DNA from: Alicyclobacillus sp. ALC3
GTDB lineage: Bacteria > Bacillota > Bacilli > Alicyclobacillales > Alicyclobacillaceae
Assembly (NCBI RefSeq): GCF_028751195.1
Contig: NZ_CP066784.1
Coordinates: 3,100,001-3,164,000, forward strand
Direction: 5' to 3'
Length of the DNA stretch: 64,000 bases
Shown here: piece by piece, positions 1-9,263 of the stretch
Layout of the letters: every line of letters begins with the position of its first letter
Numbering within the stretch: the stretch's first letter is position 1
The notes under the pieces: generated by a model
What the model saw: the letters and a program-made list of their open reading frames with translations, nothing else
Told to the model about the DNA's origin: nothing
Database searches by the model: none
Made by a program: the position numbers and the translations under genes

Positions 1-1986
1 ATCGCCTATGACGAAAAGACCGGCAGCTTGCCGGCGCTGTTTAAGTTGCTCGGCTACAAACCGGCGCCGTGGACGCCAGTCGATAGTCTGGTGATTCAGG
101 GAGACATGACGCAGACGCTCGACTTCAGCACCGAACCACTCGACTACGCTCTGCTTGTCAAGTCGCTTGGCTACAAACAGACGATGAATTTCTTCCCGGT
201 GCTGCCCAAGGACGTTCAGCACCCATACGACGTCGGGCCTTATCAAAACGCTGGCATTGCGCCGATTACCGGCGCACAGACGGTGTCGAATGCGGAACTC
301 ACGTCGCTCATGAACCTCCAGCAGCGCATCCGGAGTTTGCCAGCGTCGGCCATTCATACGGGATCAAACAGTAATAACTGGGCTGTCGACGGCACCAAGA
401 CTGCGAGCGGAAAACCGCTGATGGCGGGCGATCCGCACCTTAACCAGACCCTACCGTCCATTTGGTACGAGGTGTCGGCGCAAGACCCCAACTACCACTT
501 TAGCGGCGTCTCCATTCCCGGTGTGCCGATTATCCTGATTGGCCACAACCAGCACATCAGTTGGAGTGAGACCAATGTGCAGAACCAAGCGACGCTTTTC
601 TACCAGGAGAAGACGAGCAAGGCGCACCCTGGCGAGTACTTCTGGAAGGGCGCCTGGCGAAAGATGCAGGCGGTCCACTACACCATCCCGGTCAAAGGCG
701 CCGCACCATCGTCGCTGACCGTGCAACTGACGGTGCATGGGCCCATCATGACTCAAACGGGGCAGACAATGTCGGTCGATTGGATGGGCGCCCTCCCGAG
801 TCGAGACATGGACGCGCTCCTCGGTGTGCTCAAAGCGTCGAACTTCACGCAGTTCAAGGCGGCGTTAAAAATTTGGCACGCACCGTCGCAGAACTTTGTC
901 TACGCCGACAACCAGGGGAACATCGGAATGATCTCGGCCGGCTACTACCCGATTGTGGCGAAAGGTGACCCGTGGCTGCCGCTGCCTGGCACCGGCCAGT
1001 CGGACGTCATCGGCACGATTCCGTACAAGGACATCCCGCAAGCTTATGACCCGAAGAGCCACATCGTGTTCTCGGCCAACCAGCGCGAAGTGGGGCCGAG
1101 CTACCCGTACTACATCGGCACGTCGATGGACTTCTTTGACAACGGTTACCGCGCGGACGAAATTTATCAGACGCTCAGCCGCGGCAAAAACCTCACGGTG
1201 AAGGACATGGAGGACTTGCAGAACAACACAACTGACTACCTAGCGACGCAAATTGTTCCGAAGTTGCTGCAGGCGCTGAACGGTGCACAGTTGACACCGC
1301 AGGAGCAAGCCGCGAAGAACGCGCTCGCGAGTTGGAACGACAACATGGGCGTGAACTCGACAGCGTCCTCAGTGTGGTGGATGTTTTGGAGCCAGTACCT
1401 GCACGACACATTCCAGCCGTGGTGGACGGCCGCCAAAGTCCCAGTACAGCAAGACCCGAATCTTGCAGTCGGACCAGGGCAGTCGTCGCTCGATGAAGAT
1501 TTGCAAGCGTGGACTCTGCACGACCCGACCAATTCGGTCTTTACGCCGCCTGGGTCAGCGACACGAACGGCGTCTACGGTGATGCAGCAAGCCTTTGGTG
1601 AGGCTGTGACACAGTTGACAAAAAAGCTTGGCGGCAACGTCGCTGCCTGGCAGTGGGGTAAGCTGCACGCCCGGGAGTTCCAGGCGGTTTCGCAGATCTC
1701 ATCGCTCGGCTACGGTCCGCGCCCAAGCGGCGGCGACGAGTGGACGGTGGATGCGGCGGACTCGAACAGGGGGTTCCTGTCGACTGCCGGGCCGAGTTGG
1801 CGCTTTGTCATGAACTGGGGCACCGGCAAAGGTGTCGGCGTCTACCCGGGTGGGCAGAGCGAAAACCCGCTGTCTCCGTGGTACGAAAACTTTGTCTCGA
1901 CCTGGTGGAACGGACAGTACTTGCCAATGTTGACCACGAGTGAGGCAAAGCAGGCGCCGGGGCACACAGTCTGGACGCTGCAGTAG
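1..1986 (+). CDS. Penicillin acylase family protein (5' end outside window)
   Basis: This is an N-terminal-nucleophile hydrolase of the penicillin G acylase / acyl-homoserine-lactone acylase family, which cleaves amide-linked acyl groups. The reading frame is open back to base 1, so the gene begins upstream and the TTG at 28 is probably not the start. The diagnostic feature is the autocleavage site Gly-Ser-Asn-Ser-Asn-Asn-Trp-Ala-Val. The Ser codon at 370-372 is the expected new N-terminus and nucleophile of the beta chain, followed by the usual GDPHL motif. About 120 residues of alpha chain or linker precede it and about 540 of beta chain follow. In this family the precursor is normally secreted and processed into two chains; any signal peptide lies outside the window. 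The acyl substrate cannot be told from sequence. Confidence 0.88.
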   Translation: MAYDEKTGSLPALFKLLGYKPAPWTPVDSLVIQGDMTQTLDFSTEPLDYALLVKSLGYKQTMNFFPVLPKDVQHPYDVGPYQNAGIAPITGAQTVSNAELTSLMNLQQRIRSLPASAIHTGSNSNNWAVDGTKTASGKPLMAGDPHLNQTLPSIWYEVSAQDPNYHFSGVSIPGVPIILIGHNQHISWSETNVQNQATLFYQEKTSKAHPGEYFWKGAWRKMQAVHYTIPVKGAAPSSLTVQLTVHGPIMTQTGQTMSVDWMGALPSRDMDALLGVLKASNFTQFKAALKIWHAPSQNFVYADNQGNIGMISAGYYPIVAKGDPWLPLPGTGQSDVIGTIPYKDIPQAYDPKSHIVFSANQREVGPSYPYYIGTSMDFFDNGYRADEIYQTLSRGKNLTVKDMEDLQNNTTDYLATQIVPKLLQALNGAQLTPQEQAAKNALASWNDNMGVNSTASSVWWMFWSQYLHDTFQPWWTAAKVPVQQDPNLAVGPGQSSLDEDLQAWTLHDPTNSVFTPPGSATRTASTVMQQAFGEAVTQLTKKLGGNVAAWQWGKLHAREFQAVSQISSLGYGPRPSGGDEWTVDAADSNRGFLSTAGPSWRFVMNWGTGKGVGVYPGGQSENPLSPWYENFVSTWWNGQYLPMLTTSEAKQAPGHTVWTLQ

Positions 1987-2089
1987 GGAGCACGCGGCAG
2001 GTGCCCCATACCAGTTGAATCAGGTTGTGACCGCGGGCGTGGGAGTCTTGCGTGTACGTTGTGCATTGCACACAGAGGAGGAGTTCGGC

Positions 2090-2464
2090 GTGCGGACATC
2101 AAGTAGAATGCTGGAATTTGCCGCGGTGACTGTCGTCGGCGTGGCGCTCATTTGGATCACGAACGCCATCGGCTGGTGGTGGGCGACAGCGGTGATTGGG
2201 CTGTTGATCGGCGCGGCGTTTGCACCGGGCGCGCGCAAACCGCTTGCCGCCTTGTTGGCTGGAGCCTTGGGCTGGTTGCTCCCACTTGTCTGGCAGGCGC
2301 AGTCGGCGCCCATCGGTCGCGCGTCGTCCACGATTGCGGGCATGATGGGGTTTGGGACGAGCGCTGGTTGGATTGTCTGGGTGCTCACGGGGGTGTTCGG
2401 TACACTCCTATGTGTGTGCCCAGCCTGGTTCGGGTCGGCGGTGCGCAGCAGCTTTGGTGATTGA
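2090..2464 (+). CDS. Small hydrophobic membrane protein, unknown function
   Basis: This is a 124-residue protein made almost entirely of hydrophobic segments, with roughly four predicted membrane spans (about residues 8-28, 33-50, 52-70 and 85-110) and short polar loops. I chose the GTG at 2090 because GAGGAG lies 5-10 bases upstream; the frame continues farther upstream but without a ribosome-binding site. It lies 103 bases after the acylase gene on the same strand and could be co-transcribed with it. I do not recognise a family. Alternating small residues and tryptophans are typical of small integral membrane proteins and give no function. Confidence 0.6.
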   Translation: MRTSSRMLEFAAVTVVGVALIWITNAIGWWWATAVIGLLIGAAFAPGARKPLAALLAGALGWLLPLVWQAQSAPIGRASSTIAGMMGFGTSAGWIVWVLTGVFGTLLCVCPAWFGSAVRSSFGD

Positions 2465-2596
2465 CTAGAGGGAACGGTCAAGGCAATTATCACGACTAGT
2501 TTGAATTGGTCTAAATGGACCACTAGGAACAGTCGATTGCGCTCTACAGACCTTCACTCTCACGTGTGAAAATGTGGGTGTGATTAGGGATAGGAG

Positions 2597-3142
2597 ATGA
2601 CCGACTTGCAAAGACGGTACTTTTTTCCGGTTGTATTATTCATATTAGCCTACGAATGGCTCGTATCTGGCCTCGATAAAGTGATCAGTGGGACTTTTGT
2701 CTCTGACTTTCACCATCAACTACAGGCCACTTTAACTGGTCCGGTGCACTACGAATTTTACCAGTCTCTGCTGCAACTCGTCGTGCTTCCGCACAGTGTG
2801 CCGTTCGCATGGTTGGTGGAGTGCGGGGAACTCGTCATCGGCGCGGCGTTTGTGGTGCTCGGGGTGATGGTTGTCAAACGCCAGAGCGACCGACGCATTC
2901 GTACACTTGGCATCTTTACAGGACTCCTGTCTGCCTTCATGACACTGAACTTCTTCTTCTATCAAGGCGGCTCGTTCTTCCTGTCAACGTCGAACCCATT
3001 CGACGAGGGAATCCCAGTCACGCTCATTATGGTCTTCATCCAACTGGCGGTAGCAGGGCGGTTTTGGACGCCACGTCGGCGTGCCCGTGAAGGTGTTGAA
3101 ATGCGAGTGTACACAGGAGGGAGGGGCCGCCATATGGCGTAA
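2597..3142 (+). CDS. DoxX-like small integral membrane protein
   Basis: This 181-residue protein has four predicted membrane spans. Its pattern resembles the DoxX/DoxD-like family: an N-terminal span running into a WLVSGLDK segment, and a central ECGELVIGAAFV helix where DoxX proteins carry a conserved glutamate. DoxD is the small subunit of archaeal thiosulfate:quinone oxidoreductase, while many bacterial DoxX proteins have unassigned redox-related roles. The ATG at 2597 follows ATAGGAG at good spacing. A basic tail (about residues 155-181) follows the last span. It appears monocistronic, with a terminator-like hairpin just downstream. Family membership is from pattern recognition; the biochemical role is unknown. 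Confidence 0.6.
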   Translation: MTDLQRRYFFPVVLFILAYEWLVSGLDKVISGTFVSDFHHQLQATLTGPVHYEFYQSLLQLVVLPHSVPFAWLVECGELVIGAAFVVLGVMVVKRQSDRRIRTLGIFTGLLSAFMTLNFFFYQGGSFFLSTSNPFDEGIPVTLIMVFIQLAVAGRFWTPRRRAREGVEMRVYTGGRGRHMA

Positions 3143-3171
3143 ACCCAGACAACTCGAATACTTTTTAACAC

Positions 3172-3210
3172 GGCGTTTCGAGCGCATCCGCGTCCGAAGC
3201 GTCGTTTTTT
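3172..3210 (+). terminator. Intrinsic terminator after DoxX-like gene
   Basis: GGCGTTTCG (3172-3180) pairs with CGAAGCGTC (3195-3203) over nine positions with two G-U pairs. It is followed directly by GTTTTTT. It lies 30 bases past the stop of the DoxX-like gene. Confidence 0.7.
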
Positions 3211-3458
3211 GCGCTTTATGCAGTAAATTTGTCTAGCGGTGAAACAGGACAAGCCATTACACCGTCTATTCCATAGGTTTGAAAAATCTCCCTAAACGGT
3301 GGTACTCGTACACGCATCAACACAAGGCGCTGTCATATATTTCACGAGGATAAAGAGACGACGCCACGTCGAACGCTGTCGACCACTGATGCTTTGGAAC
3401 GAGCTGTCACACAGAGAGTCAGTCGTCACACAGAGACTCATATGGGAGTGAGGAGAAC
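3211..3458. other. Gene-free spacer upstream of L,D-transpeptidase gene
   Basis: Together with the preceding terminator this makes about 316 bases without a gene. I see no convincing reading frame or RNA structure. A near-direct repeat, GTCACACAGAGAGTCAGTC followed by GTCACACAGAGACTC, lies just before the ribosome-binding site (about 3405-3440). It may be a regulatory or purely local duplication. Confidence 0.4.
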
Positions 3459-4562
3459 ATGAAACGAGTGGCGGGAAGATGGACGAAGTGGGGGGCAATT
3501 GGAGCAACCCTCTTGATGGGTACCGCGCTGACAGGGTGTGGTGCGGCCTTGGGTTTAGGTAGTGCGGGCGCGCCGGCGAAAGTAACGCCCGTAGCAAAAG
3601 TTACGAAGGCCACAACGACAGGAGCTAAAGTAGGTCCAAGCAAATCGGGCCAGAGCGCGACTAACAAAAGTACGAGTTCCTCAACTAGCAGCAACGCGTC
3701 TTCATCGAACACGGGTGGCCAGGCGACCGGCAACAACCAGGCGACCGGAGACGGTCAAGCGACCGGCAGCAGCCAGACAACCGGCAACAACTCGACAACC
3801 GGAAACGGTCAAGCAACCGGCAACAACTCGACAACCACGACGGTCTCATATCCGACACTGAGCGTGGGCTCCACAGGGTCGGCCGTACTGGCTTTGAACG
3901 AGCGCCTGGCAGAGCTGCACTACTTGCCTGTTGTGATCGCGAACGGAGCACAGCCTTCCATCACTGTCAGCGATATCAGCACACCGCCGACGGCTTCATT
4001 CACTTGGCAGTACCAAAACACGCCTAGTTCGCTCGCAGCTGAGTTCGCGCCAAACACATACACAGCGCTGACCGAAGGGGCTGTGATTGCTTTTGAACAC
4101 CAAAATGGTTTGACAGTGGACGGTATTGCCGGTCCACAGGTCTGGTCCACTCTCCTTGGCAGTTCGGCCAAAACAGATGCGTACCCCGTCAGTTACATTC
4201 TTGTTCAGAAGTCTCACCCTGAAACACTGCAGTTGTGGGACGCGGGGCACTGGGTTCTGACATCCGATGCGAACACTGGCGTGCAAGGCGCGACCACCGT
4301 TGACGGTACTTTCCCCGTCTACTTGCGTTACCGCTCGCAGACCATGACGGGGACAAATCCAAACGGTACACACTACAGTGATCCAGGTGTCCCATATGTG
4401 AACTACTTCAACGGTGGCGACGCGGTGCACGGATTTGTCCGCGCCTCCTACGGCTTCCCTCAGAGTGACGGGTGTGTCGAGCTTCCCCCTGCCACGGCTG
4501 CAAAGGTGTGGACGATGGTGCACTACGGTACGTTGGTCACAGTGGAGGGGAAGTACAGCTAA
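3459..4562 (+). CDS. L,D-transpeptidase lipoprotein with peptidoglycan-binding domain
   Basis: This 367-residue exported lipoprotein is predicted to crosslink peptidoglycan or attach to it from the outer face of the membrane. A basic N-terminus and hydrophobic stretch end in the lipobox LTGC, with Cys27 as the lipidated residue. Residues about 45-130 form a low-complexity Ser/Thr/Asn/Gly/Gln linker built from repeats of the type ATGNNQ/TTGNGQ. A PG_binding_1-like domain follows (about 132-225, including the VDGIAGPQVW signature). The YkuD domain (about 240-367) carries His324 in VHGFVRAS and the catalytic Cys339 in SDGCVELP, the expected L,D-transpeptidase active site. The ATG follows GTGAGGAGAAC. 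No partner gene is adjacent, so it is probably transcribed alone. Confidence 0.88.
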   Translation: MKRVAGRWTKWGAIGATLLMGTALTGCGAALGLGSAGAPAKVTPVAKVTKATTTGAKVGPSKSGQSATNKSTSSSTSSNASSSNTGGQATGNNQATGDGQATGSSQTTGNNSTTGNGQATGNNSTTTTVSYPTLSVGSTGSAVLALNERLAELHYLPVVIANGAQPSITVSDISTPPTASFTWQYQNTPSSLAAEFAPNTYTALTEGAVIAFEHQNGLTVDGIAGPQVWSTLLGSSAKTDAYPVSYILVQKSHPETLQLWDAGHWVLTSDANTGVQGATTVDGTFPVYLRYRSQTMTGTNPNGTHYSDPGVPYVNYFNGGDAVHGFVRASYGFPQSDGCVELPPATAAKVWTMVHYGTLVTVEGKYS

Positions 4563-4745
4563 GCCTTCCTCTGTAGGCGAACCTCTCTTGCAGGCGAACG
4601 CGTCAATCCGAAGTTCCGCGTCTTTTCCGCGTCTTATGGTATCCTAATGAAACCAAGCGCATTGGCGCATGGCGGGGGCATCGCGCCCTCCGCCGTTGTG
4701 TCGTGTCCTGCGCCATGGAAATCTCCGGAGGGTAGGTGCAATCGA

Positions 4746-5234
4746 ATGCAACTGTACGACTATACGGTAGAGAGAATCGATGGGACACATCAGTCGATGT
4801 CGACCTATGCAGGCAAAGTGTTGCTGGTGGTGAACACGGCGAGCCGGTGTGGGTACACCCCGCAGTATCAAGGGCTGCAGGAGTTGTATGACGCCTATCA
4901 ACCAGACGGACTCCTGGTGCTGGGCTTTCCGTGCAATCAGTTTGGGGCGCAGGAACCGGGATCAAACGAGGACATTCAATCGTTTTGTGAACTGAATTAT
5001 CATGTCACGTTCCCGATGTTCGCCAAGGTCGACGTCAACGGGACAGAGGCCCATCCTGTGTATGAATACTTGAAGGCCCATGTTGACGGCGAGACAGGGA
5101 ACGGTGCGGACATCCAGTGGAACTTCACAAAGTTCCTCATCAGCCGTGACGGTAGCGTGATTAAGCGCTATGAACCGGCTGTAACGCCAAGTGATTTGCG
5201 AGCGGACATCGAGCAAATGCTGGGAGCCTCTTAA
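4746..5234 (+). CDS. bsaA: Glutathione peroxidase-family thiol peroxidase (BsaA-like)
   Basis: This 162-residue thioredoxin-fold peroxidase reduces hydroperoxides. In Bacillota, enzymes of this family usually draw electrons from thioredoxin or bacillithiol rather than glutathione. Cys35 in NTASRCGYT is the peroxidatic cysteine, and the LGFPCNQFGAQEPG and WNFTKFL signatures supply the Gln and Trp/Asn of the catalytic tetrad. The ATG at 4746 is preceded by CCGGAGGGTAGG; the open frame upstream to 4647 has no such site and would add unrelated sequence. It ends 47 bases before tyrS and may be co-transcribed with it. Length is normal for the family. Confidence 0.9.
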   Translation: MQLYDYTVERIDGTHQSMSTYAGKVLLVVNTASRCGYTPQYQGLQELYDAYQPDGLLVLGFPCNQFGAQEPGSNEDIQSFCELNYHVTFPMFAKVDVNGTEAHPVYEYLKAHVDGETGNGADIQWNFTKFLISRDGSVIKRYEPAVTPSDLRADIEQMLGAS

Positions 5235-5281
5235 GGCGAACGCCAAGCTCGTGTCTGGAACGATAGGAAGGAGCCACACCA

Positions 5282-6547
5282 GTGAACATCCTTGAGGACC
5301 TCGAATACCGCGGTCTACTCTACCAAGTGACCGATCGGGCTGCGCTCGACGAACTGACCGCGCGCGAGTCGATGCGGCTCTATGTCGGTTTTGACCCGAC
5401 AGCAGACAGCTTGCACATCGGGAGTCTGCTGCCAATTCTGACGTTGCGGCGCTTCCAACTCGCCGGTCACAAGCCGATTGCGCTAGTCGGCGGGGCGACG
5501 GGGCTGATTGGCGACCCGAGCGGAAAAAAACAGGAGCGGACGTTGAACGATCTCGATACAGTGAGCAACTGGACGCTGAAAATTCGGGATCAACTGTCAC
5601 GCTTTATTGATTTTAATGCGCCGGATAACGCCGGTATGGTCGCCAACAACTACGACTGGACAGGCCCGATGTCGGTGATCGAGTTTTTGCGCGACGTTGG
5701 CAAACACTTCGGGCTAAACACGATGCTCAACCGGGAGACGGTGTCGGCACGCCTCGAAAGCGGCATCTCGTTCACAGAGTTCAGTTACATGCTGCTCCAG
5801 TCCAATGACTTCCTCGAATTGTTCAAACGCCACGACTGCGTCCTGCAAATTGGCGGCTCCGACCAGTGGGGCAACATCGTCGGCGGCATTGACCTGATTC
5901 GCAGGATGACCGGGAAACAGGCGTACGGCCTGACGATGCCGCTTGTGACAAAGTCCGACGGCACGAAGTTCGGCAAGACAGAGTCCGGAACAGTGTGGCT
6001 CGATGAGACCAAAACGTCTGTGTATCAGTTCTACCAGTTCTGGTTGAACACGCAGGATAACGACGTCGTGCCTTTCCTTAAATACTTCACCTTTTTCTCG
6101 AAGGACGAGATTGAGGAACTTGCGGCAGAGCTGGAACGTGATCCCGGCGCTAGACTGGCACAACGCGCCCTCGCCGATCACGTGACGACACTCGTGCACG
6201 GAGCAGAGGCGACAGAACGCGCGAAGTACCTGTCAGGTGTCCTGTTCAGTGGAGATGTGAAAGACCTGTCGGTGGCCGAGATTGAAGAGGTGTTTGAAGG
6301 GGTTCCGTCAGCTGAAGTGGACGCTCATCACCCAGACGACATCGTCTCGCTCCTCATCGCGAGCGGTGCTTGCCCGTCTAAACGCCAGGCGCGCGAAGAC
6401 GTGGCGAACGGAGCTGTCAGTGTGAACGGGGAGCGCGTTACAGATGTGGATCTGAGATTTGCGGTGGATATGCGCATCGGCGGGCAGTACCTGGTGATTC
6501 GCCGCGGCAAAAGGAAGTACTTCCTCGTCCGTTTCCGCGCGCATTAA
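5282..6547 (+). CDS. tyrS: Tyrosyl-tRNA synthetase
   Basis: This 421-residue class I aminoacyl-tRNA synthetase charges tRNA-Tyr with tyrosine in the cytoplasm. The Rossmann catalytic domain contains the HIGH-type motif HIGS (residues 45-48) and the KMSKS-equivalent KFGKT (229-233), with tyrosine-pocket signatures such as [11 protein letters not shown] and GGSDQWGNI. An anticodon-binding helical region and a C-terminal S4-like RNA-binding domain (about 350-418) complete it, all at normal length. The GTG start follows AGGAAGGAG. The 47-base gap to the preceding gene leaves no room for a T-box leader, unusual for Bacillota tyrS genes, so control must lie farther upstream or be constitutive. Confidence 0.96.
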   Translation: MNILEDLEYRGLLYQVTDRAALDELTARESMRLYVGFDPTADSLHIGSLLPILTLRRFQLAGHKPIALVGGATGLIGDPSGKKQERTLNDLDTVSNWTLKIRDQLSRFIDFNAPDNAGMVANNYDWTGPMSVIEFLRDVGKHFGLNTMLNRETVSARLESGISFTEFSYMLLQSNDFLELFKRHDCVLQIGGSDQWGNIVGGIDLIRRMTGKQAYGLTMPLVTKSDGTKFGKTESGTVWLDETKTSVYQFYQFWLNTQDNDVVPFLKYFTFFSKDEIEELAAELERDPGARLAQRALADHVTTLVHGAEATERAKYLSGVLFSGDVKDLSVAEIEEVFEGVPSAEVDAHHPDDIVSLLIASGACPSKRQAREDVANGAVSVNGERVTDVDLRFAVDMRIGGQYLVIRRGKRKYFLVRFRAH

Positions 6548-6603
6548 TGGCTGATTTGCTATACTCAGGAGCGGATGAACGTAAGACTGAAGGAGGTACT
6601 GGC

Positions 6604-7539
6604 GTGGCGAACACTTTGATTCTGGGGCACAAAAACCCGGACACGGACTCTATCTGTTCGGCGATTGCGTATGCTCATTTGAAACAAGCTCTTGGCGCTT
6701 CTGTAGAAGCAGTCCGGCTCGGAGACATCAACGCTGAGACCCAATATGCACTGGAGACGTTCGGCGTCACGCCGCCGCGGCTCGTTGAGACAATCAGCAA
6801 CGAGGTCAAAGAGGCGATTTTGGTCGACCACAACGAACGCCAGCAGAGTGCGTCCGACATCGAACAAGTGCAGGTGGTAGAAGTCATCGACCACCACCGC
6901 ATCGCAAACTTCGAGACGAGCAGCCCACTCTACTACCGCGCCGAACCGGTCGGTTGCACGGCGACCATCTTGAACAAGATGTTCAAGGAGAACGGCGTAC
7001 CTATCCCGCAGGAGATCGCAGGTCTGATGGTGTCCGCGATTGTCTCTGACACGCTGTTGTTGAAGTCCCCAACCTGTACTGCGCAAGACGAGGCAGCGGT
7101 CAATGAACTGGCTGGCATCGCAGGCGTCGACCTACAGGACTACGGGCTGAAGATGCTGAAGGCGGGCGCGGACCTATCTGACACGCCGATGCCGAATTTG
7201 ATTCGCCACGACGCGAAAGAGTTTGCAATGGGTGATTACAAGGTCGAGATCGCACAGGTCAACGCGGTTGACGTCAATGACGTGCTCTCCCGCAAGGCGG
7301 AGCTCGCGACCGTCTTGCAGCAGGCTGTAGAGCACAAGCAACTCGACTTGTTCCTGTTTGTCGTCACGGACATTCTTAACAGCGACTCTGTCGGCGTGGC
7401 GTACGGCCGTATGACGGAAGCCGTGGAGCAGGCGTTTGGTGTGAAACTCTCTGATCACGAGGCCGTGCTGAAAGGTGTGGTCTCGCGCAAAAAGCAGATC
7501 GTCCCAGTGCTGACGGACACCTTAGCCGCCTGGAAGTAG
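6604..7539 (+). CDS. ppaC: Manganese-dependent inorganic pyrophosphatase
   Basis: This 311-residue family II pyrophosphatase hydrolyses pyrophosphate and so drives biosynthetic reactions, including the aminoacylation by the tyrS product encoded just upstream. DHH-family metal motifs are clear: [10 protein letters not shown] near the N-terminus, DHN at about residue 75 and DHHR at about 97, followed by a C-terminal DHHA2-like domain containing SRKKQ. The GTG at 6604 is preceded by AAGGAGG; the frame remains open to 6547 but would start with a sequence not found in the family. The gene lies 56 bases after tyrS and is followed by a strong terminator. Confidence 0.95.
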   Translation: MANTLILGHKNPDTDSICSAIAYAHLKQALGASVEAVRLGDINAETQYALETFGVTPPRLVETISNEVKEAILVDHNERQQSASDIEQVQVVEVIDHHRIANFETSSPLYYRAEPVGCTATILNKMFKENGVPIPQEIAGLMVSAIVSDTLLLKSPTCTAQDEAAVNELAGIAGVDLQDYGLKMLKAGADLSDTPMPNLIRHDAKEFAMGDYKVEIAQVNAVDVNDVLSRKAELATVLQQAVEHKQLDLFLFVVTDILNSDSVGVAYGRMTEAVEQAFGVKLSDHEAVLKGVVSRKKQIVPVLTDTLAAWK

Positions 7540-7566
7540 TTCGCTCTGGATGTGATGTGATCAAAT

Positions 7567-7610
7567 ACGGCCCCGGGTTCGGCTTCTACCTGAACTCCGG
7601 GGCCGTTTTG
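7567..7610 (+). terminator. Intrinsic terminator after ppaC
   Basis: A long GC-rich hairpin has arms ACGGCCCCGG (7567-7576) and CCGGGGCCGT (7597-7606), perfectly complementary, with GTTC/GAAC extending the stem towards the loop. It ends in TTTTG. It lies between ppaC and the convergent msrB gene. Confidence 0.85.
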
Positions 7611-7631
7611 TGTGCCAGCGAGGGCCGTCTG

Positions 7632-8075
7632 TTATTTGTCCGCCGCAAACAGCCGCAGGTACTCGCCGTACCCCGCTTGCTCCAATTCTTCCTTCGGGAT
7701 AAAGCGCAGCGACGCGGAGTTGATGCAGTAGCGCAAGCCGCCAAGTTCCTGAGGGCCGTCGTCAAAGACGTGGCCAAGGTGTGAGTCTGCAGTTTTGCTG
7801 CGCACTTCTGTGCGTATCATGCCGTGAGTCAAATCGCGCCGTTCGTCAATCAGTTCGTCCTGCAAAGGTTTGGCGAAACTTGGCCAACCGCAGGCGGAAT
7901 CAAACTTGTCGCGCGACGAGAACAGTGGCTCCCCCGAGACAATGTCGACGTACAGGCCATCCCGGAAGTTGTCCCAGTATTCGTTTCGAAACGGGGGTTC
8001 CGTTGCGCTGTGCTGCGTCACTTCATACTGTAATGGAGTGAGTTTTGATTTTAGAGATTGCTTGTCTTCGCTCAT
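7632..8075 (-). CDS. msrB: Peptide methionine-R-sulfoxide reductase, zinc-less form
   Basis: This 147-residue enzyme reduces the R epimer of methionine sulfoxide in proteins. The catalytic region is intact: ACGWPSF (Cys62, a possible resolving cysteine), the [11 protein letters not shown] metal/substrate-loop motif and the catalytic RYCINSASL (Cys117). The two CxxC zinc-binding pairs of many MsrB proteins are absent; where the first pair should be, the sequence reads [11 protein letters not shown]. That places it in the zinc-less subgroup. The ATG is preceded on the minus strand by AGAGGAGG. It stands alone, convergent with ppaC. Confidence 0.93.
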   Translation of the reverse strand: MSEDKQSLKSKLTPLQYEVTQHSATEPPFRNEYWDNFRDGLYVDIVSGEPLFSSRDKFDSACGWPSFAKPLQDELIDERRDLTHGMIRTEVRSKTADSHLGHVFDDGPQELGGLRYCINSASLRFIPKEELEQAGYGEYLRLFAADK

Positions 8076-8100
8076 TTTGCGGCCTCCTCTTCCCTAGTAC

Positions 8101-9144
8101 TTACTCGACGGACTGTTCCTGCTGTAACGGATTGGGCGCCGGCACCGTCTGATTAAGGTTGAATGATTTTGCCACCAGTTCGTGTGAGTGCATGCGGTCT
8201 TCGAAGCGCGCCGTCGACGTGACGGTCATGACTTCTTCGACGTTGTAGGCGGCAGCGAGGGCCTCCAATTGTTGTCGCACAGATGTGGGGTCGCCGACGA
8301 CCATGCGTTTGCGGTTTTCGCGGACAAGCAGTAGTTCGTAGCGGCCGTACGGGTAGGCTAGCGCCTCTTCGATGGTCGGTGTGCCGGCGCCGACCTGGCC
8401 GTTGGCGAGCATGACAAGCGCGAGGTCAAGGCTCTTTGCGATGAGGTCGGCCTCGTTGTCTGTGTCTGCACAGACAACGAACACCGCTACGCCGGCTTGT
8501 GGCTGCGCTCTCAAAACAGACGGTTCGAAACGCGCGTAGTAGTCGTTGACAGCTTCTACACCGCCTTCGCCGTTGATGAAGTGCGCGTACATAAAGGCAG
8601 TTCCCTGCACTGCAGCGAGGTGCGCGCTCCAGTCGCTCGAGCCAAGCAGCCACAAAGGTGGCGCTGTCTGCACAACGGGCGTCGCCGTCAATCCTGCGAA
8701 CCGGTGCTGTGCTGGCAGTGTATCGGTTAGATACGCGGTCAAGTCGGCGACCTGCAAGGCGTAATCCGCAGGCTGGCGTCCCTCTTGCAGCGCCATGCGC
8801 GCACGCGGCATGCCACCTGGTGCGCGACCGAGTCCGAGGTCAATACGCTGTGGGTACAAGGCTTCGAGGACACGAAAATTTTCTGCGACCTTGTAGGCAC
8901 TGTAATGCGGCAACATCACGCCACCGGAGCCGACGCGGATGCGTTTGGTGTTGGCGGCTAAGTGAGCGATTAAAACTTCTGGGCTCGACCCTGCCAGTCG
9001 CGGCGTATCGTGGTGCTCTGAGACCCAAAATCGGTGGTAACCGAGGTCATCTGCAAGTTTTGCGACTGCGGTGGTCCGAGCAAAGGCTGTGCTGGCGTCG
9101 CTGCCAGTCGCAATCGGTGACTGGTCCAGGATGCTCACGCGCAA
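8101..9144 (-). CDS. Luciferase-like flavin-dependent monooxygenase
   Basis: This 347-residue TIM-barrel LLM-class oxidoreductase most resembles the MsnO8/YtmO-type subgroup. Signatures are the N-terminal LDQSPI, the WVSEHHDTPRLAGSSPEVLI segment and IRVGSGGVMLPHYSAYKVAENFR, typical of FMNH2/F420-using luciferase-like enzymes. I took the TTG at 9144 as start because GAGGAGGG lies six bases upstream and the encoded LRVSILDQS matches family N-termini; an upstream extension to 9243 reads as unrelated sequence. It ends 25 bases downstream of msrB's start, so the two minus-strand genes may form an operon. Substrate is unknown; such enzymes are often sulfur- or aldehyde-related. Confidence 0.88.
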   Translation of the reverse strand: MRVSILDQSPIATGSDASTAFARTTAVAKLADDLGYHRFWVSEHHDTPRLAGSSPEVLIAHLAANTKRIRVGSGGVMLPHYSAYKVAENFRVLEALYPQRIDLGLGRAPGGMPRARMALQEGRQPADYALQVADLTAYLTDTLPAQHRFAGLTATPVVQTAPPLWLLGSSDWSAHLAAVQGTAFMYAHFINGEGGVEAVNDYYARFEPSVLRAQPQAGVAVFVVCADTDNEADLIAKSLDLALVMLANGQVGAGTPTIEEALAYPYGRYELLLVRENRKRMVVGDPTSVRQQLEALAAAYNVEEVMTVTSTARFEDRMHSHELVAKSFNLNQTVPAPNPLQQEQSVE

Positions 9145-9263
9145 ATGAATCCCTCCTCTGGCCGTGTTAAAACGATGGCTCTTTTTGCATCTTAGCACTG
9201 TAGACAAATGGAAGGAATTTTGCTTGAGTAGAAGCAGTGACAAAGACGGGGGGCAGTGAGCCT

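Noticed and set aside
1236..1637. Antisense 133-residue frame in the acylase gene
   Set aside because: It has no motifs and no start signals and lies wholly within the conserved beta chain of the acylase.
5235..5281. T-box leader for tyrS
   Set aside because: The gap to the preceding gene is only 47 bases and contains no T-box sequence.
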